Shown here: positions 35,693-44,982 of the stretch, in pieces
Position numbering within the stretch: the stretch's first letter is position 1
Layout of the letters: each line of letters opens with the position of its first letter
From: Arthrobacter sp. SO5
Lineage (GTDB): Bacteria > Actinomycetota > Actinomycetes > Actinomycetales > Micrococcaceae
Length of the DNA: 64,000 nucleotides
Direction of reading: 5' to 3'
Assembly: GCF_020532805.1 (NCBI RefSeq)
Contig: NZ_MQTQ01000053.1
Location: 1-64,000, forward strand
Notes under the pieces: generated by a model
The model's database searches: none
What the model saw: the letters and a program-made list of their open reading frames with translations, nothing else
What the model was told of the DNA's origin: nothing
Position numbers and translations under genes: made by a program

Positions 35693-37259
35693 TAGTGTCC
35701 TCTGTCTTCTTGCTTCGCGCCTCAGGGGGCCTGTGGGTGTGCTGCAAGCGTTGCCGCGTGCCCGTCCGGCCGAACAATGCCAGCGCTTGGGCAACATAGC
35801 CGGACAGCATCCGGCGGTGGAAGAGCCAGAGTGCGGCGAGCGTCAGGGCCACGAAGATGGCCAGGCCGCCGAGCAGCTGCCATACGCCGTGGACACCGGT
35901 GAGCGACCACGCCCAGTAGCCCGCAGCGCCCCACAGCGCCGAGTGGACGGCGGGAAGAATTGATAGCAGCTGCGAGGCCGCCGTGACACCGGTCAGCCGG
36001 GTCTGGATCCGCAGCAGCACCGGAGTGAGCACAAAGCCGGCGCCCGCGTAGCCCACAGCGACGCCGAAAACGCCGAATTGGAGCCCGATCACGATGCCGC
36101 CGACCTGCACCACGGCGGCCAGGATTTCATAACGGATGATGAGTGAACTCTGGCCCAGGCCTTTCATCAGGGACGGCGTCACGTAGAAGACGGTCTCACG
36201 GGCACCGCCGACGGCGAGGACGCTGACCAGGGCGGCGGCTGGCAGCCATTCCGGGCCAAGGACCAGGTTCACGAGTTCGGGGGCGGCACAGGCCACGAAG
36301 GTCATCAGGGGAATGGCAGAAATTGCAAGGATCCGGGTTGCGGCGGTCAGGTTCCCGGCCACAAGATCGCGCCGGTCCGCGGACCGGGCAAAAGCCGGGA
36401 ACATGACCCGGTTGACTGTCTGGCCGATCAGTTGCACGGGAACGACCAGGATGCGGTAGGCCATCCCGTAGAGGGAAAGCGCCGAGACGCCAAGCACGCG
36501 GCCCACCAGGATGTTGTCCACATTCCGGGAGAAATAGGCCAGGAAATCCGTCGCGAAAACGCTGATGCTGAACTTGAACAGCGGCACGACGGCGCGGAAG
36601 CCGAAGTTTGGCAGGGGGCCCCGGCTCGCCGCGAGCAGCATGGCGCTGCACACGAGATCGGTAGCTACCACCTGGTACACCATGGACCAGGGGCCGGCGC
36701 CGGCCAGGGCCGCGCCGATTCCCGCGGCGCTGCCGGCTGCGGCCGCTGCAATGTCTGCAGCGCCCACTCTGTGCAGTTGCATCTCGCGGGACAACATGGC
36801 CCGCGGCGTAATCGCGAGGGCCTTCAGCGGGATGGCGAAGGCCAGCACCCGAAGGATGGGCTCCAGTTCGTCAACCCGGAAGAAATCAGACACCCACGGT
36901 GCCGCAAACCAGGTGACAGCCGCGAGCAGGGCGGCCACCAGCAGGTTCAGCGTGGCGGTGGCGCCGGCCATGCGGCGGGTCACGTCCGCGCGCTGGATGA
37001 GTGCGGCGGAGAGGCCCTGATCGAGCAGCAGCGCCACAAGGCTGATGTAGACGGTGGCGGCAGCAATGACGCCGTAGCTCTGCGGCCCCAGGATCCGGGC
37101 GAGCACCACGGCGCAGACAATCTGGAATCCCTGCCGCGCCAGGACGGCCCCGAAGCTCCAGCGGACGCTCCGGGCAGTCTTCCGCTGCATCCCGCCGGAG
37201 GCCTCCCCTGCGGGTTGCGAGGTGGCCCCGCCGGTGCGGCCGGCGGTGTCCCCCTTCAC
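35685..37259 (-). CDS. Polysaccharide flippase (Wzx/MOP family)
   Basis: Integral membrane protein with 12-14 predicted helices. ARSVRWSFGAVLARQGFQIV and ARILGPQSYGVIAAATVYIS at the start are typical of the polysaccharide-transport arm of the MOP superfamily. It would flip the lipid-linked repeat unit across the membrane. Start options: GTG 37259, overlapping the upstream glycosyltransferase stop as GTGA (524 aa, used here), or ATG 37190 with GGGGAGG about 11 bases upstream. It is the middle gene of a three-gene reverse operon. Confidence 0.9.
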   Translation of the reverse strand: MKGDTAGRTGGATSQPAGEASGGMQRKTARSVRWSFGAVLARQGFQIVCAVVLARILGPQSYGVIAAATVYISLVALLLDQGLSAALIQRADVTRRMAGATATLNLLVAALLAAVTWFAAPWVSDFFRVDELEPILRVLAFAIPLKALAITPRAMLSREMQLHRVGAADIAAAAAGSAAGIGAALAGAGPWSMVYQVVATDLVCSAMLLAASRGPLPNFGFRAVVPLFKFSISVFATDFLAYFSRNVDNILVGRVLGVSALSLYGMAYRILVVPVQLIGQTVNRVMFPAFARSADRRDLVAGNLTAATRILAISAIPLMTFVACAAPELVNLVLGPEWLPAAALVSVLAVGGARETVFYVTPSLMKGLGQSSLIIRYEILAAVVQVGGIVIGLQFGVFGVAVGYAGAGFVLTPVLLRIQTRLTGVTAASQLLSILPAVHSALWGAAGYWAWSLTGVHGVWQLLGGLAIFVALTLAALWLFHRRMLSGYVAQALALFGRTGTRQRLQHTHRPPEARSKKTEDTND

Positions 37260-38419
37260 CTCGGGCCGCCTGCAGCCTCGGCCAGGTGTCCGGCGATCAG
37301 CTTGCCGTAGAACTCCGGGCTGTGCCGGTGCTCCGCCGCAGCCGCGTCCAGCCGGGCCATGGCCCGAAAGTCCTGCCACTGGTCCGAGACGCGTGCCAGT
37401 GCCGCCGCGAGCCCGGCAGCGTCCCCGGGCTCGACGAATTGAGCCGAGCGATAGCCGGCGGCAGCCTCGCGGAGCCCCGAGGTGTTGCTCACCACCACGG
37501 GCCGGGACGCCAGCACGGCCTCTACCGCCGTGTTGCCGAACGGCTCATCGAGCCGCGACGGCACCACCAACACGTCTGAATCTGCAAGGAAGGGCCAGAC
37601 ATTGTCTTGGAAGCCGTGGAACGTCACGCGTCCCTCCGCCGCGTTGTCCGCCACCTGCTCGCGGAGTCCGGCTTCGTAGTCCTCGTAGCCGGGGAACACC
37701 GCGCCCACCACGTCCAGCCGCGCTTCGACGCCGTCACGGAGCAGCCGGCGGAGCGCGTCCACGGCCACGTCCACTCCCTTGCGGTGCGAGAGCCTGCCGA
37801 TGTAGAGGACGCGGAGGCCGCCGTCAAGCACCTCCCGCGGCGGCACCTGCTCGACCGGTCCGGGGACTCCGTTGTAGATAACGGTGGCACGGCCGCGCAG
37901 TGCCGGGAGAGCGGCGGCCAGGGTGTCCGCGCTGAACTGGCTGTTGGTCAGGATGCCGTTGGACAGCAAGAGGGGAAGGGCCAGGGCCGTGCGCAGGGCC
38001 CGGGAGGCGTGGGCCTCGGCTTCGTGAACATGAGTGACGACGGGAACCCCCGTCAGCCGGCCCGCGACGGTCCAGAGCGGGACCGTGATGGTGTTGGCCA
38101 GGATGACGTCCGGCCGGGCACCGCGGATCACCCCGATGCTGCGCAGCAGCCCGTCGACGGCGGCGGCGGTCAGGCGCAGCAATCCGGCGCCTGTCAACAT
38201 GCTCTTCCGCAGGACGGGTGTGGGGGAGAGGATTACCCTTGCCCCGCGGCGCTGAAGTTCCGCAACGAGTGGGCCCGGCGCCGGGAGCGTTACCAGGACG
38301 CGTGCACCGGCATGAACCAGTCCCGCGATGGTTTCCAGCAGGACCCGGTCCGAGCCGTAAAGGTCGGCACTGGGATGTGCCACGAGTACCGATAACTGCT
38401 GCCCAGAATTGTTCAACAT
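37256..38419 (-). CDS. Glycosyltransferase family 4
   Basis: 387-aa GT-B glycosyltransferase. The N-terminal VLVAHPSADLYGSDRVLLET is the acceptor-side loop seen in GT4 enzymes of capsule clusters. The C-terminal half has VLYIGRLSHRKGVDVAVDAL and VVPSRLDEPFGNTAVEAVLA, containing the E-x7-E nucleotide-sugar motif (EPFGNTAVE). First gene of the reverse operon with the flippase and the GT2 gene, divergent from the wzz-like gene. Confidence 0.92.
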   Translation of the reverse strand: MLNNSGQQLSVLVAHPSADLYGSDRVLLETIAGLVHAGARVLVTLPAPGPLVAELQRRGARVILSPTPVLRKSMLTGAGLLRLTAAAVDGLLRSIGVIRGARPDVILANTITVPLWTVAGRLTGVPVVTHVHEAEAHASRALRTALALPLLLSNGILTNSQFSADTLAAALPALRGRATVIYNGVPGPVEQVPPREVLDGGLRVLYIGRLSHRKGVDVAVDALRRLLRDGVEARLDVVGAVFPGYEDYEAGLREQVADNAAEGRVTFHGFQDNVWPFLADSDVLVVPSRLDEPFGNTAVEAVLASRPVVVSNTSGLREAAAGYRSAQFVEPGDAAGLAAALARVSDQWQDFRAMARLDAAAAEHRHSPEFYGKLIAGHLAEAAGGPR

Positions 38420-38764
38420 GCCCCCCTGGCTCCGAACCCGCGGCGGACAGTCACCCAGCGGCTCGGATGAGGGGGAATGCCGCCCGTGTTTTTCCCGGAT
38501 TCCGCCGCTGGAACGAGTCGCTGAGACCTGTGGATCCGCTCTGGCTTAGGGCAAGACTACGGCCGACTTCGCGGTTTGGCTAGGATTTGAACCGCCCGGC
38601 CCACGGGCTTCGGGATGGCTGTGCGGCGGCGGCCCGGCCGGCGACGTCGGACTGTACTCAACACGTGTTGCGAAAAAGCTTCCGTCCGGCAGATTTGCAG
38701 TAAATAATGGGCCTTCAGGGGACCATGAAGTACCGTGCCGGTGCCGGCATGGCGTGGAAGCCGC
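38420..38764. other. Divergent intergenic region with a 12-bp palindrome
   Basis: 345 bp between the GT4 and wzz-like genes, without a convincing gene. A perfect palindrome CAACACGTGTTG lies at 38659-38670, directly after TACTC (38655-38659). It may be an operator for the divergent promoters. No clear -35/-10 pair was found. Confidence 0.35.
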
Positions 38765-40204
38765 ATGGGGGTTCCTTTGGAGCTAGCAGAATACGGACGC
38801 GCGATCGTACGGGGCTGGTGGATCGTGCTCGTGTGTGTGGTGATCGGCCTTGCCGCCGCAGCCGTCGCCACGGCCCGGACGCCGGCCGCGTATCAAAGCA
38901 GCATCAAGTTCTATGTGGTCACGGCACAGGGCACGGGGCAGTCAGCCTTGCAGGCACTCGAACTCTCGCGGGGCCGCATCGCGGCCTTCGCCAGCCTCGC
39001 CAAGAGCGACAAGTTCGTCGACGGACTGGTCAGGAACAGCAATACAGGTCTTTCCGCCAAGGACATCGCCGACAGCATCAGCGCCTCGGGAGACCAGGCC
39101 ACGCTCATGCTCTCCATCGTGGTGAGCCTGCCGGATCAGGCCAACACCGTGGCCGTAGCGCGGGCTGTCGCCGACAATCTCGGGGCCTCGGTCACCGAAT
39201 TCGAAGCCGCTCGAACGGCGGCCGGCAGCGGCCCGACAGTACTTAACCTGGTGGCGGGCCCCACAGTGGAGACCGCGCCGGTGTCGCCCCGTGTCGGCCT
39301 GAACCTCGCGCTCGGGGCGCTCCTGGGCTTCGGCGCCGGCGTCGCGATTGCCGTCTCCCGCCGGCTGATGGATAAGACACTGCGGACTGCCGAGCAGGTC
39401 GAGGAGGCATCCGGGCTGCCCCTGCTCGCCCGCATCCCGGTCAGCCCCGATGCCCGCAAGGCGATTCGGATTTTGGAACAGCGTCCCGTCTCGCTCCTGG
39501 ACGAGGCCGGGCGCAGGCTTCGAACCAACATCGATCATTTTCCCGGCATGCCGTCATCCGCCGTGGTCGCGGTCACCTCCACGCGGGTGGGGGAAGGCAA
39601 AACCAGTGTTGCGCTCATGCTCGCCCGGGCCTGGGCCGACGCCGGCGAACGGGTCCTGGTGGTGGAGGCGGATCTGCGCAACCCGCGGCTCGCGGCAGAG
39701 TTGGGCCTGGCCGACGGACCGGGCCTCGCGGATGTACTGGCAGGCCGCGCTGCACTGGGCGCCGTCATCCGGCCCACGGTGCACGAGCGGCTCCAGGTGG
39801 TCGCCGCAGGCACGGTGCCCGCCAACCCCACAGAGCTGCTGGGCAGCCGATCAGCGGGCACGGCGTTGGGGCAGATGCGGGCCAAGTACAGCCGGGTGAT
39901 CATCGATACCCCGGCCATGCAGCCCTACAGCGATGCGGCACTGCTCGCGGCCGCCGCAGACTGCACCGTCCTTGTGGTGATGCACCGGCGGGTCACGCCG
40001 GAATTGCTTAAGGCCACGCTCCGGAACCTCGAACTGGTCAACACCAGGGTGGCCGGGGTAGTGCTCAACGCCTTGCCGGCCCGCCTCTCGGAAGCCTACA
40101 AACAACCGTCCGAACGGTTCCGGGCCGAGGAACAAACGACCGACTGGGCTCCCGTGGACATGCCGGCGGTACCGCCCGTCCCTCACTCCGCCCCGCGGCG
40201 GTGA
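38765..40204 (+). CDS. Polysaccharide co-polymerase/BY-kinase-like protein (Wzz-Wzc type)
   Basis: 479 aa from ATG 38765 (GGAAG 5 bases upstream). The N-terminal Wzz domain has two membrane helices (WWIVLVCVVIGLAAAAV and LALGALLGFGAGVAIAV) flanking an extracytoplasmic loop. The C-terminal P-loop domain carries Walker A TRVGEGKT, Walker A' VLVVEADLR and Walker B VIIDTP of bacterial tyrosine kinases. The tail has a single Tyr instead of the usual cluster, so autophosphorylation control may be absent or different. It probably sets chain length and coordinates export with the Wzy-like gene 60 bp downstream. Confidence 0.9.
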   Translation: MGVPLELAEYGRAIVRGWWIVLVCVVIGLAAAAVATARTPAAYQSSIKFYVVTAQGTGQSALQALELSRGRIAAFASLAKSDKFVDGLVRNSNTGLSAKDIADSISASGDQATLMLSIVVSLPDQANTVAVARAVADNLGASVTEFEAARTAAGSGPTVLNLVAGPTVETAPVSPRVGLNLALGALLGFGAGVAIAVSRRLMDKTLRTAEQVEEASGLPLLARIPVSPDARKAIRILEQRPVSLLDEAGRRLRTNIDHFPGMPSSAVVAVTSTRVGEGKTSVALMLARAWADAGERVLVVEADLRNPRLAAELGLADGPGLADVLAGRAALGAVIRPTVHERLQVVAAGTVPANPTELLGSRSAGTALGQMRAKYSRVIIDTPAMQPYSDAALLAAAADCTVLVVMHRRVTPELLKATLRNLELVNTRVAGVVLNALPARLSEAYKQPSERFRAEEQTTDWAPVDMPAVPPVPHSAPRR

Positions 40205-40264
40205 CGGATGCGTCGCCGCAACAGCGCCGCTGACCGAAGCCCGGCTCTAGGGTGGGGGGCCTGA

Positions 40265-41599
40265 ATGCAGCTCGCAGCGTGGATCGTGCTCTGCCTGACG
40301 GCCGCCTTCCTGCTCCGGACCCGGGTCAGGGTGCTGATCACGTCAGTCCTCTGCCTGTGGATGCTGGTTCCGGCAGTGGGCAACTCGCTCATCACCGGCG
40401 TGGGCTCGGGCCCGTTGTCGCTGCATGCCGCATCGTGGTTGATACTGGCCATCTTCGTCGTCCGGATGCTCCATGACCCGTGGAGCATCCATGTGGCCCT
40501 GGCCCGGCATTTCTTTCTCTTCCTCACCCTCGCGTTGGTGATGGCGGCGGCTTTCCTGGCCTCCGCGACGTCGCAATCCGGCGGAGGATTTGTGCTGCTG
40601 GTGGACCAGATCGTGGTTCCGGTCGTGTTCTGCCTCATCCTGCTGGCGGAAGCGAACCGGGCCGGCGGGCTGGTGGCACTGCTCCGCACCGTGATCCTGG
40701 CGCTCGTCGCGATCGTCTGCGTCGTCGCTATCGCCCAGTGGCTCACGAACAGCTTCCTGTTCTACGAGTTCGGCTATAGCAATGTCTACTGGTTCGGCCG
40801 GGATTCGGGCCGCTGGATGGCCACCCTGGATCAACCCCTGGCCCTGTCGCTGGTCATCGCGCTGTCTGCACCGCTGGTGGCAGGCCTGAAACGCATCTGG
40901 CACCAGGCGCTGTTGCTGGCCCTCATGGTGGTCGGTGTGCTCATCACCCAGTCCCGCATGGGGCTGGCGGCGCTGGCCGTGACGGTGGCCGCGACGCTGC
41001 TCTTCGCCAAATTGCGGGTGTGGATCAAGGCGGCAATGCTCGTGGGGGCAGCCGCCGTGGCCGCCGTGATCATGGCCTCCCCGCTGGTTGCGGGGGTGGC
41101 GGCAAGGGTAGTGGACGATTCCGGTTCCGCGCAGGCCAGAAGCCTGGCGCTGGACTACTTCCTCAGCCGGTGGAGCAGCTACGCACTGGCCGGCGAGGGC
41201 ATCGGTTCCAGCTACCGGCTGGCAAACCAGATCGGGCTGGAAACGAGCTTCGAGAACCCGATCCTGATGTACAGCATCGATTTCGGACTCGTCTTCGCGC
41301 TGCTCTACTTCGGGGCCATGCTTGCCGTGGTGGTCCGCAAGGGACCGGGGAACGGTTACCCGGGCCTGATGCTGGCTGGAATCATGGCCGTGATCATGCC
41401 GCAGACGTACAGTTCGCTGGCCACCAGGTCAGCGGCGGGCATCATCGTCTGGACGGTGCTGGCCATGGTGATCATCGCCGGGGACGAAGCGCAGGACCGT
41501 AAGCGGGAGCTCCGTGCCCGGCAGGAACGCGACGAGGCGTCGACCGCGGCAGCCTCGAATCCCCGCGATGCCCTGACGCCGGCCGGACCCGCGGGCTGA
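40265..41599 (+). CDS. O-antigen polymerase/ligase-like membrane protein (Wzy/WaaL)
   Basis: 444 aa with roughly ten to twelve hydrophobic helices. VLITQSRMGLAALAV before a helix, and a large loop (ALDYFLSRWSSYALAGEGIG) between late helices, are the Wzy_C pattern of O-antigen polymerases and ligases. A GGGGGG-rich ribosome site precedes the ATG. The tail is charged and cytoplasmic. With the flippase, co-polymerase and priming transferase it completes a Wzx/Wzy-dependent pathway. Polymerase versus ligase cannot be decided from sequence. Confidence 0.88.
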   Translation: MQLAAWIVLCLTAAFLLRTRVRVLITSVLCLWMLVPAVGNSLITGVGSGPLSLHAASWLILAIFVVRMLHDPWSIHVALARHFFLFLTLALVMAAAFLASATSQSGGGFVLLVDQIVVPVVFCLILLAEANRAGGLVALLRTVILALVAIVCVVAIAQWLTNSFLFYEFGYSNVYWFGRDSGRWMATLDQPLALSLVIALSAPLVAGLKRIWHQALLLALMVVGVLITQSRMGLAALAVTVAATLLFAKLRVWIKAAMLVGAAAVAAVIMASPLVAGVAARVVDDSGSAQARSLALDYFLSRWSSYALAGEGIGSSYRLANQIGLETSFENPILMYSIDFGLVFALLYFGAMLAVVVRKGPGNGYPGLMLAGIMAVIMPQTYSSLATRSAAGIIVWTVLAMVIIAGDEAQDRKRELRARQERDEASTAAASNPRDALTPAGPAG

Positions 41600-41698
41600 G
41601 CGTAGTTCTCCCGCGCAAGAATTACGACGCCGGCCCTCCCGTTGGGTTTCGGGGCGTTCCGGTCCGCGCGGGAGCTGAAAAGGACGAGTGCCGGAACG

Positions 41699-41707
41699 TG
41701 GGATAAT
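41699..41707 (+). promoter_or_regulatory. Extended -10 promoter upstream of sufS
   Basis: TG-G-GATAAT forms an extended -10 about 85 bp upstream of the sufS ATG. No good -35 is present, which extended -10 promoters tolerate. Confidence 0.4.
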
Positions 41708-41791
41708 TAAGATCAATCTGTGTGACGTAATAGCACCGCCCGGCCGGCGGCCCGCGTGCGTTGCAGCGAAAGCCGATCCAGGAGTCCCGCC

Positions 41792-43099
41792 ATGGTTGCC
41801 ACCCCAGCCCATCTCCTCCGCTCAGCCCAGGCGCTGGGCAACGAGGAGGTCTTGCGGATCCGCAATGACTTCCCGATCCTGCACCAGAGCGTCAATGGCA
41901 GGCCGCTGGTCTACCTGGATTCCGGGGCCACCTCGCAGAACCCCCTCAGCGTGCTCGAAGCCGAGCAGGAATTCTACGAACAGCGGAATTCGGCGGTGCA
42001 CCGCGGCGCCCACCATCTGGCCGTGGAGGCCACCGAGGCTTTCGAGGACGCCCGGGAAACGGTCGCGGGCTTCATCGGGGCGGAGGCTGAGGAACTCGTC
42101 TGGACCTCGAACGCGACCGAGGGGCTGAACCTGCTGAGCTACTCCTTCCTGAATGCCTCCCTCCCCGGGGCCGCTCCGGAATCCGCCCGCTTTTCCCTCT
42201 GCGCCGGCGACGAATTAGTGGTCACGGAGATGGAGCACCACGCCAACCTGATTCCGTGGCAGCAGCTGGCCGAGCGCACCGGTGCCACGCTGAAATTCAT
42301 CCCGGTCGACGACGACGGCGCCCTGGACCTGGAAGCCGCCGGCCGGATCATCGGCAGCCGGACCCGCGTCCTGGCCTTCACGCACGCCTCCAACGTCCTG
42401 GGCACCATCAATCCTGTCACCACCCTGGTGGGGCTGGCCCGCGCCGTCGGGGCCCTCGTGGTGCTCGACGCCTGCCAGTCCGCCCCGCACCTGCCACTGG
42501 ACGTCAAGGCCCTCGACGTGGACTTTGCAGTCTTCTCCGGGCACAAGATGCTGGCACCCACGGGCATCGGGGGCCTGTACGGGCGCGCGGAGTTGCTCAA
42601 CGCCATGCCGCCGTTCCTTACCGGCGGCTCGATGATCACCACCGTCACCATGGAGCGGGCCGGATTCCTGCCCAGCCCGCAGCGGTTCGAGGCCGGAACC
42701 CAGCGGATTTCGCAGGCCGTGGCCTTCGCAGCAGCCACCAATTACCTGAGTGAAACCGGCCTCTCCCGCATCCACGCCTGGGAATCGGAACTGGGGCAGC
42801 GGCTCGTGGAAGGGCTCGAAGCCATCCCCGGGATCAGGGTATTGGGGCCGGCCGCCGGGCAGGAGCGGATTGGACTGGCGGCGTTCGACGTGGCCGGCGT
42901 CCACGCGCACGACGTCGGACAGTTCCTGGACAGCCGCGGCATTGCCGTGCGCGTCGGTCACCACTGCGCGCAGCCCCTGCACCGCCGGCTGGGGCTGACG
43001 GCGAGCACCCGGGCGAGCACCTACCTGTACAACACCACCGACGATGTGGACGCGTTTCTCGATGCCGTCGCCGGTGTCCGCGGATACTTCCAAGCCTGA
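41792..43099 (+). CDS. sufS: Cysteine desulfurase (SufS type)
   Basis: PLP-dependent enzyme that draws sulfur from cysteine for Fe-S cluster assembly. The internal aldimine lysine lies in FSGHKMLAPTGIGGLYGR, and the persulfide cysteine is in VRVGHHCAQPLHRRLG, both near the expected positions. The start at ATG 41792 has AGGAG 8 bases upstream; the frame is open back to 41756. 435 aa is slightly longer than average because of the N-terminal ~30 residues. sufU follows after 11 bp, the usual Gram-positive pair. Other suf genes are not in the window. Confidence 0.95.
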   Translation: MVATPAHLLRSAQALGNEEVLRIRNDFPILHQSVNGRPLVYLDSGATSQNPLSVLEAEQEFYEQRNSAVHRGAHHLAVEATEAFEDARETVAGFIGAEAEELVWTSNATEGLNLLSYSFLNASLPGAAPESARFSLCAGDELVVTEMEHHANLIPWQQLAERTGATLKFIPVDDDGALDLEAAGRIIGSRTRVLAFTHASNVLGTINPVTTLVGLARAVGALVVLDACQSAPHLPLDVKALDVDFAVFSGHKMLAPTGIGGLYGRAELLNAMPPFLTGGSMITTVTMERAGFLPSPQRFEAGTQRISQAVAFAAATNYLSETGLSRIHAWESELGQRLVEGLEAIPGIRVLGPAAGQERIGLAAFDVAGVHAHDVGQFLDSRGIAVRVGHHCAQPLHRRLGLTASTRASTYLYNTTDDVDAFLDAVAGVRGYFQA

Positions 43100-43110
43100 G
43101 GACGGCAGAC

Positions 43111-43566
43111 ATGAGTCTCGACCAGCTTTACCAGCAGATCATCCTGGAGCATTCCAAGGCCCGGCACGGCGCCGGACTGGCCGGAACGTCCGTTCCGGGC
43201 GGGGCAAGCAGCGGCCAGTCGCACCAGCTCAACCCGGTGTGCGGCGATGAGATCACCGTCAGGGTCTCGGTGGCCGACGGAAAGGTCAGTGAACTGCGCT
43301 GGGACGGAGACGGCTGCTCGATCTCGATGGCCTCGGCTTCCGTGCTGAGTGACCTGGCCGAGGGCATGACCGCCGAGGAACTCCGCACAGTCATTGACAG
43401 CTTCCGCGAAGTGCTGCGCTCCCGCGGAAAAGTGGCCGCTGATCCGGACGTGCTCGGCGATGCCGCCGCGTTCGAGGGTGTGGCCCGCTACGCCGCCCGG
43501 GTCAAGTGCGCCATGCTTTCCTGGGTGGCCGCCGAGGACGCGCTCGGGCAGGCTCTGGCGAACTGA
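43111..43566 (+). CDS. sufU: Zinc-dependent sulfurtransferase SufU
   Basis: Accepts persulfide sulfur from SufS through a zinc-swapping mechanism. The three conserved cysteines are present in NPVCGDEI (with the zinc-ligand Asp), GDGCSISMASASVLSD and RVKCAMLSW. The 18-20 residue insertion between the second and third Cys regions is that of SufU rather than IscU. 151 aa is normal. It is translated from the sufS operon. Confidence 0.95.
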   Translation: MSLDQLYQQIILEHSKARHGAGLAGTSVPGGASSGQSHQLNPVCGDEITVRVSVADGKVSELRWDGDGCSISMASASVLSDLAEGMTAEELRTVIDSFREVLRSRGKVAADPDVLGDAAAFEGVARYAARVKCAMLSWVAAEDALGQALAN

Positions 43567-43569
43567 AGG

Positions 43570-43601
43570 GCGACCCGGCGACCTGGCGACCCGGCGACCT
43601 G
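43570..43601 (+). repeat. 16-bp perfect tandem duplication after sufU
   Basis: The 16-mer GCGACCCGGCGACCTG is repeated head to tail at 43570-43585 and 43586-43601. It is non-coding and lies between convergent sufU and ugd. Confidence 0.85.
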
Positions 43602-43612
43602 GCGCGCGATGC

Positions 43613-43632
43613 GCCGGCCGCTCAGGGCCGGC
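43613..43632. terminator. Hairpin between convergent sufU and ugd
   Basis: GCCGGCC-GCTCAG-GGCCGGC is a perfect 7-bp stem with a 6-base loop, overlapping the ugd stop codon. It is suitable as a bidirectional terminator but has no U-tract. Confidence 0.5.
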
Positions 43633-44935
43633 CGAGCCCCCGGTACGTCCAGCCGGCGGCCCGCCATTTTGCCGGGTCCAGGACGTTGCGTCCGTCGAGG
43701 ATCCGCGGCGACGTCACGAGCGACTTGGTGCCGTGTGGATCGAGCTCGCGGTAGGCCTTCCACTCGGTCAGCAGGAGCACCGCGTCCGCCTTGTGCAGGG
43801 TAGCCTCAAGGTCCGGTTCCATCTGGAGTTCCGGGAAGCGCTTGGCGGCGTTGGTGAGGGCCTGCGGATCGGTAACCGTCACCACGGCGCCCTGGAGCTG
43901 GAGCTGGGCGGCCGCACTCAGGGCCGGTGAATCGCGAACATCGTCACTTTCCGGCTTGAAAGCCGCGCCCAGCACCGCGATCCGCTGGCCCATCAGCGAA
44001 CCGCCGCACAGCTCGCGCGTCAGTTCCACCACGCGGGTCCGCCGCCGCATGTTGATGGCGTCGACCTCCCGCAGGAAGGTCAGGGCCTGGTCCGCGCCCA
44101 GCTCGCCGGCCCGAGCCATGAATGCTCGGATGTCCTTTGGCAGGCAGCCGCCGCCGAATCCGATCCCGGCGTTGAGGAATTTCCTGCCGATCCGGTCATC
44201 GAGGCCGATCGCGTCGGCCAGGCGGGTGACGTCGGCGCCGGTGGCCTCGCACACCTCGGCCATCGCGTTGATGAAGGAGATCTTGGTGGCGAGGAACGAG
44301 TTGGCGGCGGTCTTGACCAGTTCCGCCGTCGCATAGTCCGTCACGAGCCGCGGTGTGCCGCTGGCCAGGGGAATCTCGTAGAGCCGGTCCAGCACGGCGA
44401 CGGCGGGATTGTCCTCGCTGCCGTCCGGCACGCCGTAGACGAACCGGTCCGGGTTGAGGGTGTCCGTCACGGCGTGGCCTTCACGAAGGAATTCCGGGTT
44501 CCAGACCAGAGTGGCGCCGGGTTCGGCTTCCGCGATGACCTCGGCGAGCCGGGCCGCGGTGCCCACCGGCACCGTGGACTTCCCTGCGATGACGTCCCCT
44601 GCCGAGACGTAGGCGGCCAAGGACTCGACGGCGGCATCCACGAAGCGCAGGTCCGCCCCGTTTTCGCCGCGTTTCTGCGGCGTCCCCACGCAGATGAAAT
44701 GGATCTCCGAGCCGCGGGCGGCGGACATGTCGGTGGTGAACCGCAGCCGTCCGGATTCTTCGAGCTCGCTCAGGAGGTCATCCAGCACCGGCTCGTAGAA
44801 CGGGGCATGCCCCCCGGAGAGCTGGGCCACCTTGTTCTCGTCAACATCGATGCCCACGACATCGTGCCCGAGCTTCGCCATGCACGCGGCATGCACCGCG
44901 CCCAGATATCCGCAACCAATTACCGAGATCCGCAT
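43622..44935 (-). CDS. UDP-glucose/GDP-mannose 6-dehydrogenase
   Basis: Oxidises a nucleotide sugar twice with NAD+, most often UDP-glucose to UDP-glucuronate. The N-terminal Rossmann motif VIGCGYLGAVHAACMAKLGH and the catalytic cysteine in GFGGGCLPKDIRAF (near residue 261) are clear. The C-terminal GAAFKPESDDVRDSPAL matches the UDP-binding domain. 437 aa is normal. An upstream GGAGGAA serves as ribosome site. Its place beside the polysaccharide genes suggests it supplies a uronic acid to the glycan. Confidence 0.93.
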   Translation of the reverse strand: MRISVIGCGYLGAVHAACMAKLGHDVVGIDVDENKVAQLSGGHAPFYEPVLDDLLSELEESGRLRFTTDMSAARGSEIHFICVGTPQKRGENGADLRFVDAAVESLAAYVSAGDVIAGKSTVPVGTAARLAEVIAEAEPGATLVWNPEFLREGHAVTDTLNPDRFVYGVPDGSEDNPAVAVLDRLYEIPLASGTPRLVTDYATAELVKTAANSFLATKISFINAMAEVCEATGADVTRLADAIGLDDRIGRKFLNAGIGFGGGCLPKDIRAFMARAGELGADQALTFLREVDAINMRRRTRVVELTRELCGGSLMGQRIAVLGAAFKPESDDVRDSPALSAAAQLQLQGAVVTVTDPQALTNAAKRFPELQMEPDLEATLHKADAVLLLTEWKAYRELDPHGTKSLVTSPRILDGRNVLDPAKWRAAGWTYRGLGRP

Positions 44936-44982
44936 GATTCCGACTTCCTCCCCACAGGGGTGTTCAAAAGAGCAAGATCAGC

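Noticed and set aside
41608-41674. CTCCCGCGC / GCGCGGGAG inverted repeat upstream of sufS
   Set aside because: Only 9 bp with a loop near 49 bases; likely chance in GC-rich DNA.
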